In this document: positions 1 to 5,592 of the stretch, in pieces
Position numbering within the stretch: position 1 is the stretch's first letter
Layout: every line of letters begins with the position of its first letter
Source: Streptomyces cellulosae
Lineage (GTDB): Bacteria > Actinomycetota > Actinomycetes > Streptomycetales > Streptomycetaceae
NCBI RefSeq assembly: GCF_000721105.1
Contig: NZ_JOEV01000096.1
Location: 1 to 5,638 of the forward strand
Direction of reading: 5' to 3'
DNA length: 5,638 nucleotides
Notes under the pieces: model-generated
The model's database searches: none
What the model saw: the letters and a program-made list of their open reading frames with translations, nothing else
What the model was told of the DNA's origin: nothing
Position numbers and translations under genes: made by a program

Positions 1-1155
1 GGCCAGGCCCCCCCGCCCCCACCGCCCGGCCCCGGCTGGGGCACCCCGCCCCCGCCCGCCCCCGGTCTTCCCGGCGGCTACGGCCCACCCGGCGGACAGG
101 GCGGCCACGGCGGCTGGGGAGGCGGCTACGGACCCCCCGGCGGCTACCCCGGATACGGCGGCTGGGGCGGCCCCCCGCCCGCGGCCAAACCCGGTGTGAT
201 CCCGCTGCGCCCGCTCGGCGTCGGTGAGATCCTCGACGGCGCGGTCTCCACCATGCGCACCCACTGGCGCACGGTCCTGGGCATCTCCCTGACGGTCGCC
301 GTCTTCACCGAGATCGTCGTCATCCTGCTTCAGGGCCTGGTCCTGAACGACACCGCCGGCACCGAGGCCCTCAACGACCCGAGTGCCTCCTTCGACGAAC
401 TGTCCCGTGCCATGGGCGAAGCCATGCTCAACTCCAGCGTCGTCTTCCTGATCTCGCTGATCGGCACGGTCGCCGCGACCGCGCTGCTCACCACCGTCAC
501 CAGCCGCGCGGTGCTCGGCAAGTCGGTCACCATCGGCGAGGCCTGGCGCGACGCCCGCCCGCAGGTGCTGAAGCTGTTCGGCCTGATCATCCTGCTGCCG
601 CTGATCGCCATCGGCGTCGTCTTCGTCGGCACACTGCCCGGCATCCTGCTGGCCGTATCGGGCGAGGGCACGGGAGGCATCGTCCTCGCCGTCCTCGGCG
701 GCCTGGGCGCCAGCGTCGTCGCACTGTGGCTGATGATCCGCTTCTCCCTCGCCTCGCCCGCGCTGATGCTGGAGAAGCAGAGCATCCCCAGGTCGATGAG
801 CCGCTCGGTGAAGCTGGTCCGCGGCTCCTGGTGGCGGATCTTCGGCATCCAGCTGCTCGCCGGACTCATCGCGAACATCATCTCGGCGCTCGTGGTCCTC
901 CCCTTCACCTTCCTCGCCGCCGCACTCGGCGGCGAAAGCGTCAGCGGCTTCCTCAACGGCAGCGGCGACCTCGGCTGGACCTTCCTCATCGTCAGCGGTA
1001 TCGGCTCGGTGATCGGCTCCATGATCACTTTCCCGATCACGGCGGGCGTCGCCGTGCTCCTCTACGTCGACCAGCGCATCCGACGCGAGGCCCTCGACCT
1101 CGAACTGGCCCGCGCCGCCGGTGTCCAGGGCTACGGCGCCACGCCCGGGAGCTGA
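1..1155 (+). CDS. Polytopic membrane protein with Gly/Pro/Tyr-rich N-terminal tail (glycerophosphoryl diester phosphodiesterase membrane domain-like), 5' partial
   Basis: The frame is open from the first base and ends at TGA 1153-1155, giving 384 visible residues; the true start lies upstream. Residues 1-65 are low-complexity, first Pro-rich and then Gly/Tyr/Trp-rich with a 16-residue tandem repeat. The GTG at 196 lies in the middle of this continuous frame and is not the start. From the IPLRPLG segment (about residue 67) the protein becomes a membrane domain with about six hydrophobic segments, near residues 90-115, 145-168, 190-215, 225-248, 280-310 and 325-355. It ends in a charged cytoplasmic-type tail beginning YVDQRIRREALD. 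This layout fits actinobacterial proteins annotated as 'glycerophosphoryl diester phosphodiesterase membrane domain-containing', which lack the catalytic GDPD domain; I see no catalytic motif either. The name reflects similarity to a membrane region only, so no enzymatic activity should be assumed. It is the most upstream visible gene of the operon, 4 nt before the DUF4129 gene. Family assignment is by pattern recognition; role unknown. Confidence 0.85.
   Translation, partial: GQAPPPPPPGPGWGTPPPPAPGLPGGYGPPGGQGGHGGWGGGYGPPGGYPGYGGWGGPPPAAKPGVIPLRPLGVGEILDGAVSTMRTHWRTVLGISLTVAVFTEIVVILLQGLVLNDTAGTEALNDPSASFDELSRAMGEAMLNSSVVFLISLIGTVAATALLTTVTSRAVLGKSVTIGEAWRDARPQVLKLFGLIILLPLIAIGVVFVGTLPGILLAVSGEGTGGIVLAVLGGLGASVVALWLMIRFSLASPALMLEKQSIPRSMSRSVKLVRGSWWRIFGIQLLAGLIANIISALVVLPFTFLAAALGGESVSGFLNGSGDLGWTFLIVSGIGSVIGSMITFPITAGVAVLLYVDQRIRREALDLELARAAGVQGYGATPGS
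73..168 (+). repeat. Two in-frame 48-bp tandem repeat units coding a Gly/Tyr/Trp-rich 16-residue repeat
   Basis: Unit 1 (73-120) codes GGYGPPGGQGGHGGWG and unit 2 (121-168) codes GGYGPPGGYPGYGGWG. The first eight and last four residues are identical, and the middle four differ. At the DNA level the first 23 bases of each unit differ at two positions only. The array lies in the N-terminal tail of the membrane protein, just before its first hydrophobic segment, and keeps the frame. Confidence 0.8.
1147..1151 (+). promoter_or_regulatory. Ribosome binding site for the DUF4129 gene
   Basis: GGGAG lies inside the last codons of the upstream membrane-protein gene, 8 nt before GTG 1160. It decides the start of the DUF4129 gene: the GTG at 1121, which would lengthen the protein by 13 residues, lies deeper in the upstream gene and has no comparable site. 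Confidence 0.65.
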
Positions 1156-1159
1156 TCCG

Positions 1160-1975
1160 GTGAACCTGGCGGGGGGAGTACTCACAGCGGTACCGGCACT
1201 GCAGTACCCGGTCGACCCGGTCGTACGACTCGTGCGGCACGCCGGCGACGCATCCGTACGGGCCGCGCTGCGGGCCGCCGACACCGCGTCCGTCCTGTCG
1301 CTCGCACGCTCCGACGACGCACCACCGCTGACGACCCCGCGCGACCCCGCACGGGAGGCGGCCCGACGCGAGCTGTCCAAACGGATGTACCACGAGAACG
1401 ATCCCAGCCTCTTCCAGCGCGCCCTGAACGCCTTCTGGGACTGGGTCGACAAGCTGTTCAACGCCGCCTCGTCCGCGACTCCGGGCGGACCGCTCGGCCT
1501 GGTCGTCGTCATCGTGGCCGTCCTCGCGGTCCTGGGCGCCCTGTGGTGGCGCCTGGGCACCCCGCGCCGCGAACCGAGCTCGGTGCCAGCCCTGTTCGAC
1601 GACCGCCCCCGCAGCGCCGCCGAACACCGGTCCACCGCCGAGGCCCACGCCGCCCAGGGCCACTGGAACCAGGCCGTCCAGGAACGCATGCGGGCCATCG
1701 TCCGCTCCCTGGAGGAACGCGCCCTCCTCGACGTCCGCCCCGGCCGCACCGCCGACGAGGCAGCCATGGAAGCGGGCCGCGCCCTGCCCTCCCGCGCGGA
1801 CCGACTGCGCACCGCCGCCCGGGACTTCGACGATGTGACGTACGGCGGCCGAAGGGCGAGCGAGCAGTCGTACCACCGCATCGCCGAACTCGACCGCGAC
1901 CTGGAACGCACCAAGCCACAACTCGCCGGCAGCACCAGCGCGGCCCACAACGCCCGCCAGGGAGCCGCCGAATGA
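1160..1975 (+). CDS. DUF4129 domain-containing single-span membrane protein
   Basis: The product is 271 residues. I chose GTG 1160 because GGGAG precedes it by 8 nt and it begins 4 nt after the upstream stop. The only strong membrane segment is near residues 111-130 (PLGLVVVIVAVLAVLGALWW), followed by basic RLGTPRR, which puts the C-terminal part in the cytoplasm. The DUF4129 domain spans about residues 150-250, with AAEH at 153-156, the basic/acidic helix QERMRAIVRSLEERALLD, GRTADEAA near 195-202 and the family-like FDDVTYGG at 223-230. Before the membrane segment, TTPRDPAREAARREL (about 58-72) and a Trp-rich amphipathic stretch (FWDWVDKLF, 92-100) are typical of actinobacterial members. The first ~55 residues look like an extra extension without a clear signal peptide. 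DUF4129 also occurs at the C-terminus of transglutaminase-like TgpA proteins, but no transglutaminase domain is present here. Function is unknown; position next to MoxR/DUF58 suggests a membrane component of that system. Its stop overlaps the next start (ATGA). Confidence 0.9.
   Translation: MNLAGGVLTAVPALQYPVDPVVRLVRHAGDASVRAALRAADTASVLSLARSDDAPPLTTPRDPAREAARRELSKRMYHENDPSLFQRALNAFWDWVDKLFNAASSATPGGPLGLVVVIVAVLAVLGALWWRLGTPRREPSSVPALFDDRPRSAAEHRSTAEAHAAQGHWNQAVQERMRAIVRSLEERALLDVRPGRTADEAAMEAGRALPSRADRLRTAARDFDDVTYGGRRASEQSYHRIAELDRDLERTKPQLAGSTSAAHNARQGAAE
1959..1964 (+). promoter_or_regulatory. Ribosome binding site for the DUF4350 gene
   Basis: AGGGAG lies 7 nt before ATG 1972, inside the end of the DUF4129 gene. 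Together with the ATGA stop/start overlap it fixes the start of the DUF4350 protein. The same frame is open back to about 1543, but that stretch only reads a Pro/Arg-rich shadow of the DUF4129 gene. Confidence 0.7.
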
Positions 1976-3174
1976 CCACCGAGGCCACTCTCCCGTCCAC
2001 CTCGGCCTCGCCCACCGCACGCCAGATGTGGACCCGCGCGCGAGGCATCGTCCTCGCCCTCGTGATCCTCCTCATGGCAGCCGTCGTCATGGCGGCGATC
2101 CGCTCCGACGCCCGCCACGGCAGCCTCGACCCACGCTCCGCCGACCCCTACGGCAGCCGCGCCGTGGCCCAACTCCTCGCCGACCGAGGCGTGTCCACGC
2201 GCGTGGTCACCACTCTGGCCGAGGCGCGCGCCGCGACCGACCCGGACACCACCCTTCTGGTCGCCGTTCCCGACCTGCTGACCGAGCGGCAGCAGAGCCA
2301 ACTGCACTCCGCCACCAACGACTCGGGAGGCCGTACCCTGCTCGTCGCCCCGAGCAGCTGGTCCGTGGAACGACTCGCCCCCGGCATCGTCGCCAGCCCC
2401 GCCACCAGTCTCGACTCGACGCGCCCGCCCGCCTGCGACCTGCCCGCCGCCCGGCGGGCGGGCCCGGCCGACACCGGCGGAGTCCGCTACACCGTCACCC
2501 GCCCCGGCGCCGACAAGTGCTACCCCAGCGAACGCCTGGCCACCCTGGTACGCCTCCCGGACGCCTCCCGCGACGGCGACACCGTCGTCCTCGGCGCGCC
2601 CGACATCCTCTACAACGACTCCCTCGACGAGCAGGGCAACGCCTCGCTCGCCCTCCAACTCCTCGGCTCCCGCCCGCATCTGGTCTGGTACCTCCCCTCG
2701 CTCTCCGACGCCTCCGCCGCCGCCCCGGACGACGAAAAGGGCTTCTTCGACCTGCTCCCGTCGGGCTGGCTCTGGGGCACGCTGCAGCTCTTCTTCGCCG
2801 CGGCACTCGCCGCCCTCTGGCGGGCACGCCGGCTCGGCCCCCTCGTGCCCGAAAAACTCCCCGTGGCGATCCGCGCCTCCGAGACCGTCGAAGGCCGCGC
2901 CCGCCTCTACCGCAAAGCCAACGCCCGCGACCGCGCGGCCGCCGCTCTTCGCTCCACCACCCGCACCCGCCTCGCCCCCCTCGTAGGCGTCCCCGTCGCC
3001 CAGGCACACGCGCCCGAGGCCCTGCTCCCCGCCCTGTCCGCCCACCCCCACAGCTCCGGGGACGGACAGACCGTGCACGCTCTCCTCTTCGGCCCGCCGC
3101 CCAGCGACGACACGGCCCTCATCACCCTCGCCGACCAACTCGACGCCCTCGAAAGAGAGGTACGCCGTCCATGA
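1972..3174 (+). CDS. DUF4350 domain-containing two-span membrane protein
   Basis: The product is 400 residues, starting at ATG 1972 in an ATGA overlap with a good AGGGAG site. After a short N-terminal cytoplasmic stretch with arginines (TRARG), a first membrane segment lies near 24-43 and a second near 266-283 (WGTLQLFFAAALAALW), followed by basic RARR. The positive-inside rule places residues about 44-265 outside the membrane and the C-terminal ~115 residues inside. The outer region starts with DPRSADPYGSRAVAQLLADRGV, the usual opening of DUF4350, and continues with alternating beta/helix segments (TTLLVAVPDLL, GRTLLVAPSS, DTVVLGAPDIL). DUF4350 is, from general knowledge, related in fold to class I glutamine amidotransferase-like domains, but I see no catalytic Cys triad, so a ligand- or partner-binding role is more likely. 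The only two cysteines, C155 and C183, both lie in the outer domain. The C-terminal part is Arg/Ala-rich and helical. It probably works with the MoxR-DUF58 pair; exact function unknown. Confidence 0.9.
   Translation: MTTEATLPSTSASPTARQMWTRARGIVLALVILLMAAVVMAAIRSDARHGSLDPRSADPYGSRAVAQLLADRGVSTRVVTTLAEARAATDPDTTLLVAVPDLLTERQQSQLHSATNDSGGRTLLVAPSSWSVERLAPGIVASPATSLDSTRPPACDLPAARRAGPADTGGVRYTVTRPGADKCYPSERLATLVRLPDASRDGDTVVLGAPDILYNDSLDEQGNASLALQLLGSRPHLVWYLPSLSDASAAAPDDEKGFFDLLPSGWLWGTLQLFFAAALAALWRARRLGPLVPEKLPVAIRASETVEGRARLYRKANARDRAAAALRSTTRTRLAPLVGVPVAQAHAPEALLPALSAHPHSSGDGQTVHALLFGPPPSDDTALITLADQLDALEREVRRP
3155..3160 (+). promoter_or_regulatory. Ribosome binding site for the MoxR gene
   Basis: GAGAGG lies 10 nt before ATG 3171 and 13 nt before the adjacent in-frame ATG 3174. 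The spacing favours 3171. The site is inside the last codons of the DUF4350 gene. Confidence 0.6.
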
Positions 3175-4163
3175 TGGACCCGACCACTGACAACGCCGCG
3201 CACACCGGGGACCCGGGCGCCGCCCGCGCCTCCCTGGAAGCCCTGCGCGCCGAGATCGCCAAAGCCGTGGTCGGCCAGGACCCCGCCGTGACCGGCCTCG
3301 TCGTCGCCCTCCTGTGCCGTGGACACGTCCTCCTCGAAGGGGTCCCCGGAGTCGCCAAGACGCTGCTCGTCCGCACACTCGCGTCCGCACTCGAACTCGA
3401 CACCAAACGCGTCCAGTTCACCCCGGACCTGATGCCGAGCGACGTGACCGGCTCCCTCGTCTACGACGCCCGCACCGCCGAGTTCTCCTTCCAGCCCGGC
3501 CCGGTCTTCACCAACCTTTTCCTCGCGGACGAGATCAACCGCACTCCGCCGAAGACGCAGTCGTCCCTCCTGGAAGCCATGGAGGAACGCCAGGTCACGG
3601 TCGACGGCACTCCCCGCCCGCTTCCCGACCCGTTCCTGGTCGCCGCGACCCAGAACCCGGTCGAGTACGAGGGCACGTACCCCCTCCCCGAAGCCCAGCT
3701 GGACCGTTTCCTCCTCAAGCTGACGATCCCGCTCCCCTCCCGCCAGGACGAGATCGACGTCCTCACCCGCCACGCCGAGGGCTTCAACCCACGCGACCTG
3801 CGCGCCGCCGGCGTACGCCCCGTCGCGGGCCCCGCCGACCTGGAAGCAGCCCGCGCCGCCGTCGCCAAGACAACGGTCTCCCCGGAAATCACCGCCTACG
3901 TGGTCGACATCTGCCGCGCCACCCGCGAATCACCCTCCCTCACGCTCGGCGTCTCCCCGCGCGGCGCGACGGCCCTGCTCGCCACGGCCCGCGCGTGGGC
4001 CTGGCTGACCGGCCGCGACTACGTCACCCCCGACGACGTCAAAGCCCTGGCCCTTCCCACCCTCCGCCACCGCGTACAACTCCGCCCTGAGGCGGAAATG
4101 GAAGGCGTGACCGCCGACTCCGTCATCAACGCGATCCTCACCCACGTCCCCGTCCCCCGCTGA
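3171..4163 (+). CDS. MoxR-family AAA+ ATPase
   Basis: The product is 330 residues, normal for the MoxR family. The start is ATG 3171, in an ATGA overlap with the DUF4350 stop; ATG 3174 is an alternative one codon later. AAA+ motifs are complete: Walker A GVPGVAKT (57-64), Walker B LFLADEIN with D120 and E121, sensor 1 ATQNP with N162, arginine finger in EAQLDRF (R179), and sensor 2 SPRGATAL with R264. The MoxR-specific lid helices follow, with the usual YVTPDDVKALALPTLRHR near 284-301. The enzyme should therefore be an active, oligomeric ATPase. Family members such as RavA, CbbQ and NorQ remodel or activate partners that carry a VWA/MIDAS domain; the natural partner here is the DUF58 protein coded immediately downstream. 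It has no membrane segment and should act in the cytoplasm. By gene order it corresponds to M. tuberculosis moxR2 (Rv3692), from memory. The open frame upstream of 3171 (back to 2028) is a Pro/Arg-rich shadow, not an extension. Confidence 0.96.
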   Translation: MMDPTTDNAAHTGDPGAARASLEALRAEIAKAVVGQDPAVTGLVVALLCRGHVLLEGVPGVAKTLLVRTLASALELDTKRVQFTPDLMPSDVTGSLVYDARTAEFSFQPGPVFTNLFLADEINRTPPKTQSSLLEAMEERQVTVDGTPRPLPDPFLVAATQNPVEYEGTYPLPEAQLDRFLLKLTIPLPSRQDEIDVLTRHAEGFNPRDLRAAGVRPVAGPADLEAARAAVAKTTVSPEITAYVVDICRATRESPSLTLGVSPRGATALLATARAWAWLTGRDYVTPDDVKALALPTLRHRVQLRPEAEMEGVTADSVINAILTHVPVPR

Positions 4164-4165
4164 TG
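4161..4165 (+). promoter_or_regulatory. TGATG stop/start overlap coupling MoxR and DUF58 translation
   Basis: The MoxR stop (TGA 4161-4163) shares its A with the DUF58 start (ATG 4163-4165). The 20 bases before it are C-rich with no purine-rich ribosome binding site, unlike the three other junctions in this operon. Translation of DUF58 therefore probably depends on ribosomes finishing MoxR, by termination-reinitiation. Confidence 0.6.
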
Positions 4166-5473
4166 GCACTCACCGGACGCGCCGCCCTCCTCGCAGCCCT
4201 GGGTTCCCTCCCCGTCGGCATCTGGGACCCCAGCTGGACGGGCATCCTCGCCGTGAACGCACCGCTGGCCATCGCCTACGCCTGCGATTTCACACTGGCC
4301 GCCCCGGTACGACGGCTCGGCCTGACCCGCTCCGGCGACACCTCGGCACGCCTGGGTGAAACGGCCGACGTCATTCTCACGGTCACCAACCCGTCCCGCC
4401 GCCCGCTCCGCGCCCACCTGCGTGACGCCTGGCCCCCCAGCAGCTGGCAGCCCGGCACGGAGGTCGCCGCCTCCCGCCACCGCCTCACTGTCCCCGCAGG
4501 AGAACGCCGCCGCCTGACCACACGCCTACGGCCGACCCGTCGCGGCGACCGTCAGGCGGACCGCGTCACGATCCGCTCCTACGGCCCCCTCGGCCTCTTC
4601 TCCCGCCAGGGCACCCACAATGTCCCGTGGACGGTACGCGTCCTGCCCCCGTTCGCCAGCCGCAAGCACCTGCCTTCCAAGCTGGCCCGCCTGCGAGAAC
4701 TCGACGGCCGCACCAGCGTCCTCACCCGAGGCGAGGGCACGGAATTCGACAGCCTCCGGGAGTACGTCCCCGGCGACGACACCCGCTCCATCGACTGGCG
4801 CGCCACCGCCCGCCAGACCACGGTCGCCGTACGCACGTGGCGCCCTGAGCGTGACCGCCACATCCTCCTGGTCCTCGACACCGGCCGCACCTCCGCAGGC
4901 CGCGTGGGCGACGCTCCACGCCTCGACGCCTCCATGGACGCGGCCCTCCTCCTGGCCGCCCTCGCCTCCCGCGCCGGCGACCGCGTCGACCTGCTCGCAT
5001 ACGACCGTCGGGTACGCGCCCTCGTCCAGGGCCGCTCAGCGGGCGACGTCCTCCCGTCCCTGGTCAACGCGATGGCCACGCTCGAACCCGAACTCGTGGA
5101 GACGGACGCTCGAGGTCTCACGGCCACGGCTCTCAGGTCGGCTCCACGCCGTTCCCTGATCGTGCTGTTCACGGCCCTCGACACCGCGCCGATCGAGGAG
5201 GGCCTCCTGCCCGTCCTCCCCCAGCTGACCCAGCGCCACACGATCCTGCTGGCGTCGGTAGCCGACCCCCACATCGCCGGCATGGCCACAGCACGCGGAA
5301 ACACCGAGGCCGTCTATGAGGCCGCAGCCGCCGCCCAGACCCAAACGGAACGTGACCGCATCGCGGAACAACTCCGGCGCCATGGCGTGACGGTCGTCGA
5401 CGCCACACCTGACGATCTGGCTCCAGCACTGGCGGACGCATATCTCGCACTGAAGGCGGCCGGGCGCCTGTAA
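4163..5473 (+). CDS. DUF58 domain-containing protein (VWA-like, MoxR partner)
   Basis: The product is 436 residues, ending at TAA 5471-5473. Two hydrophobic segments at the N-terminus (about 7-21 and 26-46) would form a membrane hairpin. A beta-rich stretch follows (about 55-160: ADVILTVTNPSRRPLRAHL, then RRGDRQADRVTIRSYGPLGLF), typical of the region before DUF58. The DUF58 signature is clear: GTEFDSLREYVPGDDTRSIDWRATAR at about 192-217, with the conserved acidic pair D205/D206 and D211-W212. After this comes a VWA-like fold beginning ILLVLDTGRTS (234-244). The metal-site motif DxSxS is altered to D239-T-G241-R-T243, and a late aspartate (D340) follows the strand SLIVLFTALD. The C-terminus is an Ala-rich helical region with a final helix on EQLRRHGVTVVDATPDDLAPALADAYL. 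DUF58 proteins are almost always coded beside MoxR ATPases; DUF58 is thought to act as the VWA-type adaptor. It is the last gene of the operon and overlaps MoxR by one base. By gene order it corresponds to Rv3693 of M. tuberculosis, from memory. Confidence 0.93.
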   Translation: MALTGRAALLAALGSLPVGIWDPSWTGILAVNAPLAIAYACDFTLAAPVRRLGLTRSGDTSARLGETADVILTVTNPSRRPLRAHLRDAWPPSSWQPGTEVAASRHRLTVPAGERRRLTTRLRPTRRGDRQADRVTIRSYGPLGLFSRQGTHNVPWTVRVLPPFASRKHLPSKLARLRELDGRTSVLTRGEGTEFDSLREYVPGDDTRSIDWRATARQTTVAVRTWRPERDRHILLVLDTGRTSAGRVGDAPRLDASMDAALLLAALASRAGDRVDLLAYDRRVRALVQGRSAGDVLPSLVNAMATLEPELVETDARGLTATALRSAPRRSLIVLFTALDTAPIEEGLLPVLPQLTQRHTILLASVADPHIAGMATARGNTEAVYEAAAAAQTQTERDRIAEQLRRHGVTVVDATPDDLAPALADAYLALKAAGRL

Positions 5474-5499
5474 ATACTAGGGGCTGATTCAAGAGGCTG

Positions 5500-5527
5500 G
5501 AGGGGCCGGCGCATAAGCCGTCCCCTC
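5500..5527 (+). terminator. Candidate hairpin terminator or 3' stabilizer of the DUF58 operon
   Basis: GAGGGG (5500-5505) pairs with CCCCTC (5522-5527), and CGGC (5507-5510) pairs with GCCG (5517-5520). The C/T pair at 5506/5521 is a mismatch and the loop is six bases, GCATAA. The hairpin starts 27 nt after the DUF58 stop. No T-run follows (the next bases are AATTCC), so it is not a classic intrinsic terminator; many GC-rich actinobacterial 3' hairpins also lack one. Confidence 0.45.
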
Positions 5528-5549
5528 AATTCCATGTCACCGTGAACGC

Positions 5550-5583
5550 AGAAAACCCCGCACCTATAGGTGCGGGGTTTTCT
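5550..5583. terminator. Perfect 34-bp palindrome, bidirectional intrinsic terminator
   Basis: Positions 5550-5566 are the exact reverse complement of 5567-5583. The core is CCCCGCACC against GGTGCGGGG with centre CCTATAGG, flanked by an A-run on one side and TTTT on the other, so on either strand a GC-rich stem is followed by a T-run. On the minus strand it begins 9 nt after the 5S rRNA end, the position of an rrn operon terminator. On the plus strand it lies about 76 nt after the DUF58 stop and would catch any read-through from the protein operon. Confidence 0.88.
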
Positions 5584-5592
5584 CCAAAAATT

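Larger units (their letters stand above)
5474..5592. other. Intergenic gap between convergent protein operon and rRNA operon
   Basis: This 119-nt gap is visibly more AT-rich than the coding DNA. It contains two hairpins, annotated separately, and no open frame worth calling. It separates the stop of the DUF58 gene from the 3' end of a 5S rRNA gene on the opposite strand. Confidence 0.8.

Noticed and set aside
1..180. GC-rich repetitive DNA as a possible CRISPR, origin or structural element
   Set aside because: The repeats are in frame with codon-length period (48 bp) and code a Gly/Pro tail of the membrane protein, so coding explains them.
196..1155. GTG at 196 as the start of the membrane-protein gene
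   Set aside because: The same frame is open to the window edge and codes a repeat-bearing Gly/Pro tail typical of this family; there is no ribosome binding site before 196 (the bases are CCCGCGGCCAAACCCGGT).
1..1155. Reading the first gene as a glycerophosphodiester phosphodiesterase enzyme
   Set aside because: Only a membrane region resembling the non-catalytic domain is present; no catalytic His/Glu motif of the GDPD domain is visible in the fragment.
1543..1971. Upstream extension of the DUF4350 frame
   Set aside because: Pro/Arg-rich shadow of the DUF4129 gene; ATG 1972 has AGGGAG at correct spacing and an ATGA overlap.
1037..2020. 327-residue open frame on the minus strand opposite the DUF4129 gene
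   Set aside because: Gly/Arg/Val-rich composition with no recognisable domain, lying opposite a gene with clear family motifs and a good start. Long antisense frames are expected in DNA this GC-rich.
2028..3170. Upstream extension of the MoxR frame, which would give a 711-residue protein
   Set aside because: The added part is almost entirely Arg/Pro/Gly and overlaps the whole DUF4350 gene. The MoxR family length and the site at 3155-3160 support a start at 3171.
2907..3773. 288-residue minus-strand frame opposite the MoxR gene
   Set aside because: It mirrors the conserved AAA+ coding sequence and has no independent motif or start signal.
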